64,000 bases of DNA from Spartobacteria bacterium UBA695 (lineage in GTDB: Bacteria; Verrucomicrobiota; Verrucomicrobiia; Chthoniobacterales; Chthoniobacteraceae), in contig DBMP01000013.1 in assembly GCA_002298145.1 (NCBI GenBank), forward strand, positions 372,001 through 436,000. Reading direction: 5' to 3'. Position numbers and translations under genes: made by a program. Positions 18,509 to 26,721 of the stretch are shown here, in pieces. Below the pieces are notes generated by a model. It saw nothing but the letters and a program-made list of their open reading frames with translations. It searched no databases and had not been told where the DNA came from. Position 1 is the first letter of the stretch. Every line of letters begins with the position of its first letter.

Positions 18509-18538
18509 CCGGCGCGGGCGATCCGCGCCGGTTTTTTT
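18509..18538 (+). terminator. Strong Rho-independent terminator of the Met/Cys-rich gene
   Basis: CCGGCGCGG (18509-18517) and CCGCGCCGG (18523-18531) form a perfect 9-bp stem with a 5-nt loop, followed by seven T. It fixes the + strand as the transcribed one. Confidence 0.88.
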
Positions 18539-18592
18539 GTGCCCTGGTGGCGGCCTCCACGCGGCATGAAAAACGGGGGGGAAGATTTTAGT

Positions 18593-18662
18593 CTCACGCA
18601 AAGACGCAAAGGCGCAAAAAAGACAACGGCAAGAATTCGCCATCTTTGCGGCTTTGCGTGAG
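18593..18662. repeat. Imperfect inverted repeat
   Basis: Left arm CTCACGCAAAGACGCAAAG (18593-18611), right arm CTTTGCGGCTTTGCGTGAG (18644-18662), 18 of 19 positions complementary. A second copy of the right arm is at 8151-8169. It belongs to a type of dispersed palindrome common in bacterial genomes with this motif. Confidence 0.7.
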
Positions 18663-18704
18663 CCCTCTTTTTGCCCCTACCGATGAGGGAACGGGTTCAG
18701 GGCA

Positions 18705-18739
18705 ACAAAAAAGGCGGCCTGTGGCAGCCGCCTTTTTTT
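18705..18739. terminator. Bidirectional terminator
   Basis: AAGGCGGC (18711-18718) and GCCGCCTT (18727-18734) with an A-run before and a T-run after, so it works on either strand. It serves the tiny lipoprotein gene on the minus strand. Confidence 0.8.
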
Positions 18740-18786
18740 AAAAGAAATGAACTAAAGGAAATAAACCCGTGGAGGGGCGTTCCGTC

Positions 18787-18960
18787 TTAGTGGGTATTCA
18801 TCAACCCGCCCATCATTGCCCCTTCGCCCGCTTGGGGCTGATTCCAGGGAATCGTGCTGTAGGTTTGTGGGGAAGTGGGAGACTTCGGCTCGTTGCTTGC
18901 GCAACCTTCGAGCAAAAGAGTGGAGCCGACCAACGCAAAAGACAGAATCACACGGAGCAT
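18787..18960 (-). CDS. Tiny lipoprotein (57 aa)
   Basis: 57 residues, read from ATG 18960 to TAA 18787. A clear lipoprotein signal peptide: MLRVILSFALVGSTLLLEGC, with lipobox LEGC and the lipidated Cys at residue 20. The mature part is short, Pro/Ser/Gln-rich, ending MMGGLMNTH. It starts 7 bp after the stop of the coiled-coil gene (18967), so the two are almost certainly one operon, followed by the terminator at 18705-18739. No known homologue was recognised; it is easily missed because of its size. Confidence 0.75.
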   Translation of the reverse strand: MLRVILSFALVGSTLLLEGCASNEPKSPTSPQTYSTIPWNQPQAGEGAMMGGLMNTH

Positions 18961-18966
18961 ATAACT

Positions 18967-19746
18967 TTACGTACCGGGGAATATTACCACATCTCCCGGC
19001 TGGACGGAAAGTCCTTTGACGCTTCCCGGCTGAATATCGGCAATCGCGGTCGAAGGCTCAACCGAGGTGATCTTCACCCGGCCGATGACCGAACCGCCGC
19101 GTTTGACTACCATCGATGCCCCGGAGACCACGCCTTGGCGGTCGCCGATATTGAGTACGACGAAGTTCCAGTTCGGGTTGACGACGAGGATGCGGCCTTC
19201 GAGCCCGGGCCGCAGCGTGGTCGAGGCGCGGCGGGTTGCGTCGGCTTCGAGCGAGGAAACTTGTTTTTCAGCGGCGTCGGCTTTTGCCTGGGCGGCTTTG
19301 AGCAGCGTCTCTTGTTCCTTGGCCTTGGCCTCGGCGTCGGCCACCTTCTTGAGGAGTTCCGGATCAGGCGTTGCGGCCGGGATGACGACGTTCTTGGCGT
19401 CGGCGAGCTGCTTCTTGAGGTCGGTCAGCTCGGTGTCCTTGGATTGAATCTGTTTGGAGAGCGCATCCACCTGCTGGCGGATCTTGCCCGTGTCGCCGGT
19501 GCTGGAGGCGATTCTCTTTTCCAGGTCGGCCTTGGCCTTTACGGCGACGGCGGCCTCGGCCTTGGCGGCGTCCACTTCCTGCTTGTCTTTTTGCTGCTGG
19601 GTTTCAGCGGCAGTCTTGTAGGACTGGGCTTCGTCCTTAGCTTTGGACAGGGCGCCTTTGGACAGATAGCTTTGGCCACCGGCAACGGCAGATAGAACAA
19701 ATGCTGCACCGAGCAACACTCTGGGAATGAACGGGGAACTGGGCAT
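18967..19746 (-). CDS. Exported coiled-coil protein with C-terminal beta domain
   Basis: 259 residues. An N-terminal hydrophobic segment (about 8-25) acts as signal or anchor. Residues about 28-175 are a long Ala/Lys/Glu/Gln-rich coiled coil, broken once near 118-130 (VVIPAATPDPE). The C-terminal domain (about 180-259) reads GRILVVNPNWNFVVLNIGDRQGVVSG, a small beta-barrel-like fold that recalls the domain of MreC-type proteins; the recall is structural only. It precedes and is co-transcribed with the tiny lipoprotein. Probably an envelope structural protein; function not known. Confidence 0.75.
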   Translation of the reverse strand: MPSSPFIPRVLLGAAFVLSAVAGGQSYLSKGALSKAKDEAQSYKTAAETQQQKDKQEVDAAKAEAAVAVKAKADLEKRIASSTGDTGKIRQQVDALSKQIQSKDTELTDLKKQLADAKNVVIPAATPDPELLKKVADAEAKAKEQETLLKAAQAKADAAEKQVSSLEADATRRASTTLRPGLEGRILVVNPNWNFVVLNIGDRQGVVSGASMVVKRGGSVIGRVKITSVEPSTAIADIQPGSVKGLSVQPGDVVIFPGT

Positions 19747-19888
19747 AAGGGAAGACGATAGGTGAAGGGGGAGGGTGCGGACCTAAGGCACCCGAGCGGG
19801 ATACTTCTATGCCCTTAGGGGAGGTAAATGCAAGTCGATTGACACAAAAAAATTGTCAGAGCCGCAAATCCCGGCGATAGTCGCGTTA

Positions 19889-19982
19889 TCGCCAGGGACT
19901 ACGGATTGAGAGCAGGCTAACCCCGCCAGGGCAGGAATGCAGCAACGGTCGTTTGACTCTCCTTGTCGTAGCTCTCTGGCGA
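19889..19982 (+). ncRNA. ffs: Bacterial small SRP RNA (4.5S RNA)
   Basis: The apical part reads CGCCAGGGCAGGAATGCAGC with AACGG, the conserved SRP RNA core: a GGAA tetraloop closed by GCA and TGC, which keeps base pairing where the E. coli RNA has CC and GG, and the asymmetric loop CAGCAACGG that binds Ffh. The lower stem pairs GAGAG with CTCTC and TCGCCAGGGACTACG with CGTAGCTCTCTGGCGA. A T-run (CTTTCTTTTTTT, 19983-19995) terminates it. Both ends are approximate. Confidence 0.85.
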
Positions 19983-20003
19983 CTTTCTTTTTTTGCGTCC
20001 CGA

Positions 20004-20276
20004 CTACATCCCCATGTTGGAGAGCACGATCGAGAGGCGGTTGACCGCCGCGGCCAGATCGGGGTAGGTGGATTCGAGTTCCTTTACTTTTTCGTTCAGT
20101 TCGGCGAGCGCCGAGCCGTCGCCATCCGGGATGGCGAGCTGGGTTTCCTCGGGCCGTTCGGCGATTTCAGATCGCAAGGCGGCCAGGAGGCGAAGCATTT
20201 CCGCCCGGGTCTCCTGGGGGAGATTCTCCGAGGCCTCGATCTGTTCTTCCAGTTTGTTGAGGCGTTCTTCGATCAT
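20004..20276 (-). CDS. DUF4404 family protein
   Basis: 90 residues from ATG 20276. Starts IEERLNKLEEQIEASENLPQ and ends LAAAVNRLSIVLSNMGM; the heptad-like charged helices and the closing LSNMG motif are typical of DUF4404, whose function is unknown. An all-helical small cytosolic protein is predicted. It sits opposite panD and just downstream of the SRP RNA. Confidence 0.8.
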   Translation of the reverse strand: MIEERLNKLEEQIEASENLPQETRAEMLRLLAALRSEIAERPEETQLAIPDGDGSALAELNEKVKELESTYPDLAAAVNRLSIVLSNMGM

Positions 20277-20388
20277 GCCCTCAGTATAGCGTTTTTCCGC
20301 CCTGATTGCCACCTTAGAAGACGCCTTCCTCCAGGGGGAAAATCGGCTTTCGGTTGCGAATTTTCAGCTTTTGCCCCATGGTAGGGGG

Positions 20389-20760
20389 ATGCAAATGACG
20401 ATTTTGAAGTCCAAAATCCACCGTGCGGCGGTCTCCGGGGCCAGCCTGCATTACGAGGGGAGTATGACCATTTCGGAGGATTTGGCTGAAAAAGTGGGCC
20501 TTTTACCCTACGAACGCATCCTGGTGGGCAACATGGCCAACGGCGAACGTTTTGAGACGTATGTGATCTACGGCAAACGCGGCGCGGGCATTATCGAGCT
20601 CAACGGCGCCACGGCGCACCTGGGCAAGGTGGGCGACCGCGTGACGATCATGAACTTCGGCCTGTACACCCCGGAGGAAGCGGCCCAGCACCATCCGCGC
20701 ATTATCCGGATGAATGAAAAGAACGAAATCCTGAGCTACCAGGGGCCCGAGACGGTCTAA
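20389..20760 (+). CDS. panD: Aspartate 1-decarboxylase PanD
   Basis: 123 residues. Makes beta-alanine from aspartate for pantothenate and CoA. The proenzyme self-cleaves at Gly-Ser, forming the pyruvoyl cofactor. The site is HYEGS, with G24-S25 exactly as in E. coli when ATG 20389 is used, which supports that start. SKIHRAAVS and the GRAGIIELNGATAHL-type core (here GAGIIELNGATAHL) are diagnostic. A run of G (TAGGGGG) precedes the start as a weak ribosome site. Confidence 0.95.
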   Translation: MQMTILKSKIHRAAVSGASLHYEGSMTISEDLAEKVGLLPYERILVGNMANGERFETYVIYGKRGAGIIELNGATAHLGKVGDRVTIMNFGLYTPEEAAQHHPRIIRMNEKNEILSYQGPETV

Positions 20761-20781
20761 CCTCGCGATTCTCTTCCCATA

Positions 20782-21252
20782 GTGGACTACCATATCCTGC
20801 TGCAACCTTTCGCTCTGGGGCTCGAACTGGGCCTCCTCTTCACCGGCATCGTGCTCTGGCGCGTGATCCGGCTGAAGCTGGAGCTCGCGCGTTTCAAAAC
20901 GCACGTCAGTGACCGGATCGAGCTGGAAGCGGGGTCGCTCCGTCAGCTTAAGGACGACCTGGAGGGGGTTCGCCGGGAAAACGAACAACTGCGCTTGCGA
21001 GCCGCGGCCTTTGGCGGGAAACCGGAAGGCCGACTCCAGCGCGAACTGGAAATCTACGCCCGGGCGGAAAAGCAGATGGTCGTGAATGTGCCCGGCTTCG
21101 CCGCCGCCTGGGAAAACGCCAAAGCCGCCGCGCAGGCGGAGGTAGAGCGCGAGGAGGCGGGGAAAAGCCTCACGAAAAGGGTTTTCTCCCGCTGGTTTAA
21201 TCCGGGAGCGGGGAAAGACGCGCTTCCGGGGTCCTCTTCCGATACTTTGTAA
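20782..21252 (+). CDS. Membrane-anchored coiled-coil protein, unknown
   Basis: 156 residues from GTG 20782, 21 bp after panD. One N-terminal transmembrane helix (about 8-30, FALGLELGLLFTGIVLWRV), then a long charged coiled coil (about 33-115), then a Gly/Lys/Ser-rich tail. Topology suggests N-terminal anchor with a cytosolic helix. No known family recognised. Likely in an operon with panD by spacing only. Confidence 0.65.
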   Translation: MDYHILLQPFALGLELGLLFTGIVLWRVIRLKLELARFKTHVSDRIELEAGSLRQLKDDLEGVRRENEQLRLRAAAFGGKPEGRLQRELEIYARAEKQMVVNVPGFAAAWENAKAAAQAEVEREEAGKSLTKRVFSRWFNPGAGKDALPGSSSDTL

Positions 21253-21282
21253 ACAGACAGGTGGAGAGGAAGGTGGGCAACA

Positions 21283-21864
21283 ATGGACTGTCAGCCGACG
21301 CTGAAAACCAAACGGCTCAATCTGAGGCCGTTTCGACCGGACGACGCTGGGGCGCTCTATGCGCTCGTCAGCGCGCCGGAGATCGCTGCCACGACGCTGC
21401 GAATTCCCCATCCCTACCCGCGCGAGCTTGCCGGGCCGTGGATTGCGGGGCACGCCGATTTGTTTGAATCCGGTGACGGCGTCATCTTTGCCATCGTGCA
21501 GCGCCGCGATGCTGAGTTGGTCGGCTGCGTCGGCCTGGAGTGCGACGGCTGCAACCGGAGCGCGGAACTCGGCTACTGGATCGGCCTCCCGTACTGGAAC
21601 CGAGGCTACGCCACCGAGGCGGCCCGGATGGTGCTCGCCTTTGGGTTCGCCTACTTTGGCCTGCACGCCGTCAAGAGCAGCCACTTTGCCTCCAACCCGG
21701 CCTCGGGCCGCGTGATGGAGAAAATCGGGATGCGCTACGAGGGCCGCCGCCGCGAACACGTCTTCAAAGAAGGACGGGGCTTCGAGGACCTCGTGGACTA
21801 CGGCATCTTAAACGGCGACTTTAACGCCCAGGTCCTTAACAGCGGCGAGACGGCCCGCGGCTGA
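21283..21864 (+). CDS. GNAT acetyltransferase, RimJ/RimL type
   Basis: 193 residues. The family start LKTKRLNLRPFRPDDAGALYAL matches ribosomal-protein/protein N-acetyltransferases of the RimJ/RimL group. The acetyl-CoA loop is seen as ELGYWIGLPYWNRGYATEAARMVL (about 96-120), with the R/Q-x-x-G-x-G/A element NRGYATE. Target is unknown. ATG 21283 gives a normal start. Confidence 0.88.
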   Translation: MDCQPTLKTKRLNLRPFRPDDAGALYALVSAPEIAATTLRIPHPYPRELAGPWIAGHADLFESGDGVIFAIVQRRDAELVGCVGLECDGCNRSAELGYWIGLPYWNRGYATEAARMVLAFGFAYFGLHAVKSSHFASNPASGRVMEKIGMRYEGRRREHVFKEGRGFEDLVDYGILNGDFNAQVLNSGETARG

Positions 21865-21871
21865 AGCGCTC

Positions 21872-22549
21872 CTAGAACTCCACCGGCTGGGCCTGGATCG
21901 TCGGGACCAGGTTCATCTCCTTAAGCGTCTCGGGGTCCTTGTGGTAGCGCTTGATGCCGCTCTCGGAAAGGGCTGCGGCGGGGACGTTGGTGATGAATTC
22001 GGCAAAGCTCTTGTCCACGCCGTCGCGCTGGAGCTTCTGGCCCTTCTTGGTCGACCAGAATTCCTCCTGGATATTGGCCAGCGCGCGCACGGCCTCATCG
22101 GGGCCGAGGTTCTCCTTGCGGGCCAGGGACCAGACCAGCGACGGATCGTTGGGCAGGCTGACGGGGAAGGGGATAAACGGCGCGTCGGCAAGCTCGTCCT
22201 CCTCTTCGCCGGGGGCCACGACCTTCACCTCGGTGTTGACGATGTGGTCCGGCAGCGCGATCTCCACTGACACGGCCTTACCATCGTCCTTGGGCGTCAC
22301 CACGACGTTCTCCTCGCCGAAGTTCCCCGCGAGCTGGCCCTTGAACTCCTCCACCGTGGCCGGTTGGGCATCGGGCAGGGAGCCCTTGGCGGCGAATTTC
22401 TCGAACGAATCGAGGCTCTTGTAGAGGCGCACTTCAGTGACCACTTGCTCGTAAATCGAGTTGGCGAGGTGCGGGTCCTGGATGGTCTTGGGCAGAACGC
22501 GCTGGAGAACGGCGAGAAAACGGGCTTCGTCTAGTTTCGAGGATTTCAT
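21872..22549 (-). CDS. Hypothetical protein
   Basis: 225 residues from ATG 22549. No signal peptide and no membrane segment. The middle is acidic (GEEEDELADAP), the C-terminus ends PETLKEMNLVPTIQAQPVEF. No family recognised. It is a likely soluble cytosolic protein. Convergent with the GNAT gene and divergent from the methyltransferase. Confidence 0.7.
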   Translation of the reverse strand: MKSSKLDEARFLAVLQRVLPKTIQDPHLANSIYEQVVTEVRLYKSLDSFEKFAAKGSLPDAQPATVEEFKGQLAGNFGEENVVVTPKDDGKAVSVEIALPDHIVNTEVKVVAPGEEEDELADAPFIPFPVSLPNDPSLVWSLARKENLGPDEAVRALANIQEEFWSTKKGQKLQRDGVDKSFAEFITNVPAAALSESGIKRYHKDPETLKEMNLVPTIQAQPVEF

Positions 22550-22689
22550 CGGGAAAAATATGCAGGAGTTTTTTGGCGGGGGGATTTCTTTAATCCCTCC
22601 GGCCCGTTTCGGCAATCGAGGAATTTGGAACTTACCGAAGCTCAGAAAAAGCTGGGTCAAATCGGCGCATTTTGATAACCCTTGGGCTC

Positions 22690-23472
22690 ATGGAAACGAA
22701 ATCGCCAGTCATTCATCATACCGCGGCTGAAGGATATCAAGTGCGCGCGGAGACTTACGTGAGCGGCCGCCCGGATTACCCGCCGGAAGTGGCGGCGTGG
22801 CTGCGGGAAGAGCTCGGGGCCGCCCCGGGCAAGCGTGTGCTCGATCTCGGGGCAGGAACGGGGAAATTTACCCCAAGGCTCGTGGCGACGGGCGCGGATG
22901 TCGTCGCCGTCGAACCCGTGGCGGCCATGCGCGAGCAGCTCATTCGCCTTAACCCCACCGTCCAGGCCCTCGAAGGCAGCGCGGAGGCCATTCCGCTGCC
23001 GGACGCCTCCGTGGACGCCGTGGTCTGCGCTCAGGCCTTTCACTGGTTTGCCAACGCCCGGGCGCTGGAGGAAATTCAGCGCGTCCTCAAGCCCGGCGGC
23101 GTGCTGGGGCTGATCTGGAATGTCCGGGACGAAACGGTGCCGTGGGTGGCCGCGCTGAGCCGGATCCTCACGCCGCATGAGGGCGACGCGCCCCGGTATG
23201 TTTCGCAAAAGTGGCGGCGGCTCTTCCCCGCGCCGGGCTTCACGCCTCTGCGCGAGCGGCATTTCCCCAATGCCCACGCCGGTTCGCCGGAACGGGTGAT
23301 TGTCGACCGCTCGCTTTCCGTGAGCTTCATCGCGGCACTCCCCGCCCCGGAACAGGCGCGCGTGGCCGCCCAGGTGCGCGAGCTGATCGCCGCGACGCCG
23401 GAGCTGGCGGGCAAAGAGACCGTCATCTCCCCCTACGACACGGCGGCGTTCTCCTGCACGAAGCTTGGATGA
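22690..23472 (+). CDS. Class I SAM-dependent methyltransferase
   Basis: 260 residues from ATG 22690. The SAM-binding motif I is VLDLGAGTGKFT (about residue 50), followed by VVAVEPVAAMREQL (motif post-I) and PDASVDAVVCAQAFHWF (motif II, the UbiE/methyltransf_11 type; the HWF run is typical of the trans-aconitate/UbiE-like subgroup). Substrate cannot be told. The upstream frame is open but ATG 22690 is preferred. Confidence 0.88.
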   Translation: METKSPVIHHTAAEGYQVRAETYVSGRPDYPPEVAAWLREELGAAPGKRVLDLGAGTGKFTPRLVATGADVVAVEPVAAMREQLIRLNPTVQALEGSAEAIPLPDASVDAVVCAQAFHWFANARALEEIQRVLKPGGVLGLIWNVRDETVPWVAALSRILTPHEGDAPRYVSQKWRRLFPAPGFTPLRERHFPNAHAGSPERVIVDRSLSVSFIAALPAPEQARVAAQVRELIAATPELAGKETVISPYDTAAFSCTKLG

Positions 23473-23562
23473 AACCATCCCGCAAACTCAGTGAGGCCAA
23501 CGGCCCGTCAAGCATACCAGCATGGGCCGTTGACGCTTCGTGTGCTACGGGTTGGCTGCTGT

Positions 23563-24204
23563 TTACAGCTTAACGAGGTAACCCCGGCTACAAAGGTACA
23601 TCAGCCCCGCAAAAGCGGCGACCATCAGGAACAGCGCCCCGTCCAGGACTCTTGCCATCGGGTGCCCTCCGTGCAAGGTGAAGGTCTTGCCGTCGGGCTT
23701 GAGTTTCCCGTACCTGGGAATGAAGCCGCATGCCGCAACACTGGAGCCGCCAAACAGAAAAGCGCCCACCCCCAAAAGCAGATTCAAAAAGGAACAAGGC
23801 TGGATTCCCGGCTCCAGGTAAGCATTGGCCGGGTTATCTGGTTGATAGTAAACGTTCTGGATTGATCTTGTTGGATAGCGAGAGAGGACCGTTCGGGCAA
23901 GGTCTGCGGATTGAAACGCCAACCCCGGTGATATGGCCGTTCCGGTAAAGGATGCGCCGTTGACGGCGTAAAAATACGTGATCGCGGGTTCCATCGAGGG
24001 ATTCTCGTTGCCGACGGATCTAAGGGTGGACTCCGTGACACGGCCCTGCGCCACAGGCCAGCGCGACGACGATGCGGCGGTGATGAAACTGGTTGCGCCT
24101 TTCGTTATTTCAAAAAGCCCAAAACCCATTACCACCCAGCAAATCAATATGAAGAGCCATAAATTCGGGGTTTGGGAATAGGAATACCTGCTTGCGGCGC
24201 GCAT
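23563..24204 (-). CDS. DUF3592 domain membrane protein
   Basis: 213 residues from ATG 24204. Two hydrophobic segments are seen, near residues 16-38 (LWLFILICWVVMGFGLF) and 140-165, with a third near 190-210. The soluble loop has RWPVAQGRVTES and VYYQPDNPANAYLEPG, typical of DUF3592. The function of this family is unknown. It is 4 bp downstream of the lactate dehydrogenase stop, so they are likely one transcript. Confidence 0.8.
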   Translation of the reverse strand: MRAASRYSYSQTPNLWLFILICWVVMGFGLFEITKGATSFITAASSSRWPVAQGRVTESTLRSVGNENPSMEPAITYFYAVNGASFTGTAISPGLAFQSADLARTVLSRYPTRSIQNVYYQPDNPANAYLEPGIQPCSFLNLLLGVGAFLFGGSSVAACGFIPRYGKLKPDGKTFTLHGGHPMARVLDGALFLMVAAFAGLMYLCSRGYLVKL

Positions 24205-24208
24205 GGGT

Positions 24209-25144
24209 CTACAGCCCCTCAATCCCCGCAGCCGCTTCGGCCAGGACGCGGGCGCTTTGCTGGATGGCGGCCCGCTCTTCCTCCGCGAGCTTCGGGTGGA
24301 CGGTCTCGATGATCCCGCTCGCCCCCACTACGCGCGGCAGCGAGAGGCACGAGCCCGCAAATTCGCTTTCGCTCGTGAGCGGCGCGGAGACCGTTAACAC
24401 CGCCCGCGCGTCGTCGCGGATGACCCTCACCAAGTAGGCGATGCCCGCCCCGATGCCGTAGTTGGTCGCCCCTTTGCCCTCGATAATCCGGTAGGCGGCG
24501 CGGCGCACGGCGTCGTCGATCTCGGCCTGGGTCTCCGGCGTGAAGGGGCGCCCCATCTGGGCAGAAAACTCGGCCACCGGCAGCCCGCCGATGTGGGCGC
24601 TCGACCAGATGAGCACCTCGCTGTCGCCATGCTCGCCCAGCACGTTGGCGTGGACCGATTGCGGGGCCACCCCGGCGTGCTCGGCCAGGAGCGTCCGGAA
24701 GCGCGCGGTATCCAGGATCGTCCCGGAGCCGAAAACGCGCCCTGCGGGTAGGCCCGAGAGGCGGCACGTTACCGCCGTCATGATGTCCACGGGATTGGTG
24801 GCCACGATGAGGAGCGCCCCGGGGGCGTACTCCATCACATGGGAGATGACGGCCCTGAAGACTGCCGTGTTGCGCGTGAGCAGCTGGAGGCGCGTCTCGC
24901 CCGGCCGCTGCCCCACGCCGCAGCAGAGCACCACGGCGTCGGCCCCGGCCAGCAGGGCGTAATCGCCTGCCGAGACGCGCGTGGGGCGCACAAAAGGCGT
25001 GGCGTGGAGAATATCCTCGGCCTGGGCGCGGGCCAGGGCTTCGTTGAGATCTACGAGCACTACTTCGCTCGCCGCACCGCTCATGACAATGGCGAAAGCC
25101 GCACTGCTCCCGACGGCTCCGCTTCCCACAATGCCGATTTTCAT
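24209..25144 (-). CDS. ldh: L-lactate dehydrogenase
   Basis: 311 residues. NAD-binding motif GSGAVGSS (7-14). The catalytic residues are seen: H172 in GEHGDSE, D145 and R148 in LDTARFR, and R85. The specificity loop reads GVGQRPGETR with Q79, the residue that selects pyruvate (malate dehydrogenases have Arg there), so it is LDH rather than MDH. Reduces pyruvate to lactate and regenerates NAD+ under fermentation. Length fits. The next gene downstream is the DUF3592 protein. Confidence 0.9.
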   Translation of the reverse strand: MKIGIVGSGAVGSSAAFAIVMSGAASEVVLVDLNEALARAQAEDILHATPFVRPTRVSAGDYALLAGADAVVLCCGVGQRPGETRLQLLTRNTAVFRAVISHVMEYAPGALLIVATNPVDIMTAVTCRLSGLPAGRVFGSGTILDTARFRTLLAEHAGVAPQSVHANVLGEHGDSEVLIWSSAHIGGLPVAEFSAQMGRPFTPETQAEIDDAVRRAAYRIIEGKGATNYGIGAGIAYLVRVIRDDARAVLTVSAPLTSESEFAGSCLSLPRVVGASGIIETVHPKLAEEERAAIQQSARVLAEAAAGIEGL

Positions 25145-25427
25145 GCCCGCGAGCCTATCAGCAACTCGGGAGCCGGGAAAAGAAAAAGAGAAAGAGGGAA
25201 AGTATTAGAAACGCCGCTAAACGGCCTCTTCCCAGAAAAAACTTAATGCCTTTTGTCTGTGTAAATCGCGTAAGCACCGAAACTCTCGATGCCTTTTTTG
25301 TGGAGGGCATTATCTCCCTTGAAACGCAAATCATCCGCGAGCGCGGGACGGATTTTCAGCCCTATAGCTCCATTTTACCGCGTCGAATCTACGGAACCCG
25401 TTTTCCTTGTAAAAGCGGCCTGCAAAC

Positions 25428-25856
25428 CTACCGGAACCCGTAGGCCAGGGCCCAGTGGGTCCGCTCCAGGGGGGATTTTTCGATCTCGACGATCAGGTAA
25501 TACGAGCCGCTGACCTTGGGCACCACGCGGGCGGCGGCCATGTGCGGCTTGTTTTTCCAGTATTCGGCCTCGGCCAGCTTGCCATCGGCATCGTAGACGT
25601 GGACGGAGATTTTGGCGTTCGCCACGTCTGTCCCCATCCAGAACCAGTATTCGTTGCCCTTGAAGAGCTGCTGCACGATGGCTTTCTGCTGCTTGACGGG
25701 GAGATCCCCGCCCCAGTAATCCTCGCGAACAGTGAACCCTTCTTTCACATAAGGATGTGCCGCCTGCAACGCGTAGGAAAGCGCGTCGTCCACGGTGGCG
25801 TGGGCCGTACAAAGAAGGACCAGAAGGCCGAGAGTGAAGGATAGGATGGTTTTCAC
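25428..25856 (-). CDS. Small secreted protein of unknown function
   Basis: 142 residues with a signal peptide (MKTILSFTLGLLVLLCTAHA, cleavage after residue 20). The mature part has several aromatic residues in a beta-rich region (EYWFWMGTDV, HVYDADGKLAEAEYW). No family recognised. It follows the 286-aa secreted protein gene in the same direction with 4 bp between them, suggesting an operon of two exported proteins. Confidence 0.75.
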   Translation of the reverse strand: MKTILSFTLGLLVLLCTAHATVDDALSYALQAAHPYVKEGFTVREDYWGGDLPVKQQKAIVQQLFKGNEYWFWMGTDVANAKISVHVYDADGKLAEAEYWKNKPHMAAARVVPKVSGSYYLIVEIEKSPLERTHWALAYGFR

Positions 25857-25860
25857 AAGG

Positions 25861-26721
25861 TTAGTCCTGAGAAGAAATCGTTTTCACCATATCCGCGGTA
25901 ATGGCGTGGATTCTTTCCACTTTTTGCGGGGTGATGTTCCCGGCGGGTTCGATGAGCGGGCGCAGCTCCGGCAGCCCTTGGGCAATTTGGCGGACGGCTT
26001 TATTTTCCTTCAGCCGGGGATTGAGGCCATCGAGCCGCCGCTGGAAGTAGTCCAGGATGGCGGGCTGGTGGAGCAGTTCCGCGCCGTCCTTGCTGTAGCT
26101 CTTGGTGACGACCTGTGTGAGCGCCTCCGTGCCGCGCAGCCAGCCGCCGAGGCTGACGAGCTGGGCCAGTTGGGCGTCCTCAAGCTCGATCATGGCTTGT
26201 TTAACGTCCTTGAGCGCACCGTCGAATTCCCGCCGCACCGTGCTCCAGTCTTTTTTGTCGGCGGCTTCGATGATGCTGCTCGTGCGGCTGATCACCGATT
26301 TCTGCACGCCGATGGCTTTCGAGAGCGAGAGCACCTGGCGGCCGATCTTTTTAACGTCCTCGGGCTCCTGCGCCTCCACGGCGATGAAGCCTTCGGCGAT
26401 GGTCGCGCCCAAGAGGAGGGCCACTTGCGGGCGTTTGCCGAGGGTCTCGGTCTTCACCGGGCGCATCACCTCGTGCCAGTTGGGCGAGCCGAGCTTGTCG
26501 AGCACGCCGAAAACTTCCGTGGGCATCGGGATGACGACTTCGTCAACGACCGTGGCGGGCAGCGAGCCCACGTCGATACTACGGGGCGGCTCGGCGTCCT
26601 TGGCCAGAGCGCACAGCGGCATACAGGCAGCAAGGAGGGCGGAGAGGAGACCTGGGCGGAATTTGCCGGGGTTCGCGGTGTTCCGCTGGGCCGGACGGGC
26701 GGTCGAAGAGAAATTAATCAT
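25861..26721 (-). CDS. Exported protein of unknown function
   Basis: 286 residues. N-terminus carries a Sec-like signal (about 22-42: PGLLSALLAACMPLCALA). The mature part is mostly alpha-helical (TSSIIEAADKKDWSTVRREFDGALKDVKQAMIELED), likely a helical bundle. No metal or catalytic motif seen. Four bp upstream of the small secreted gene, and the pair reads as one operon. Confidence 0.72.
   Translation of the reverse strand: MINFSSTARPAQRNTANPGKFRPGLLSALLAACMPLCALAKDAEPPRSIDVGSLPATVVDEVVIPMPTEVFGVLDKLGSPNWHEVMRPVKTETLGKRPQVALLLGATIAEGFIAVEAQEPEDVKKIGRQVLSLSKAIGVQKSVISRTSSIIEAADKKDWSTVRREFDGALKDVKQAMIELEDAQLAQLVSLGGWLRGTEALTQVVTKSYSKDGAELLHQPAILDYFQRRLDGLNPRLKENKAVRQIAQGLPELRPLIEPAGNITPQKVERIHAITADMVKTISSQD

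Noticed and set aside
18002..18643. Long reverse-strand frame with a His-rich product opposite the Met/Cys gene
   Set aside because: His runs follow from ATG being the complement of CAT; the promoter and terminator fix transcription on the + strand and there is no start signal on the other side.
25246..25443. 65-codon frame on + upstream of the small secreted gene
   Set aside because: It has no recognisable features, overlaps the 3' end of the minus-strand gene and lacks a ribosome site.
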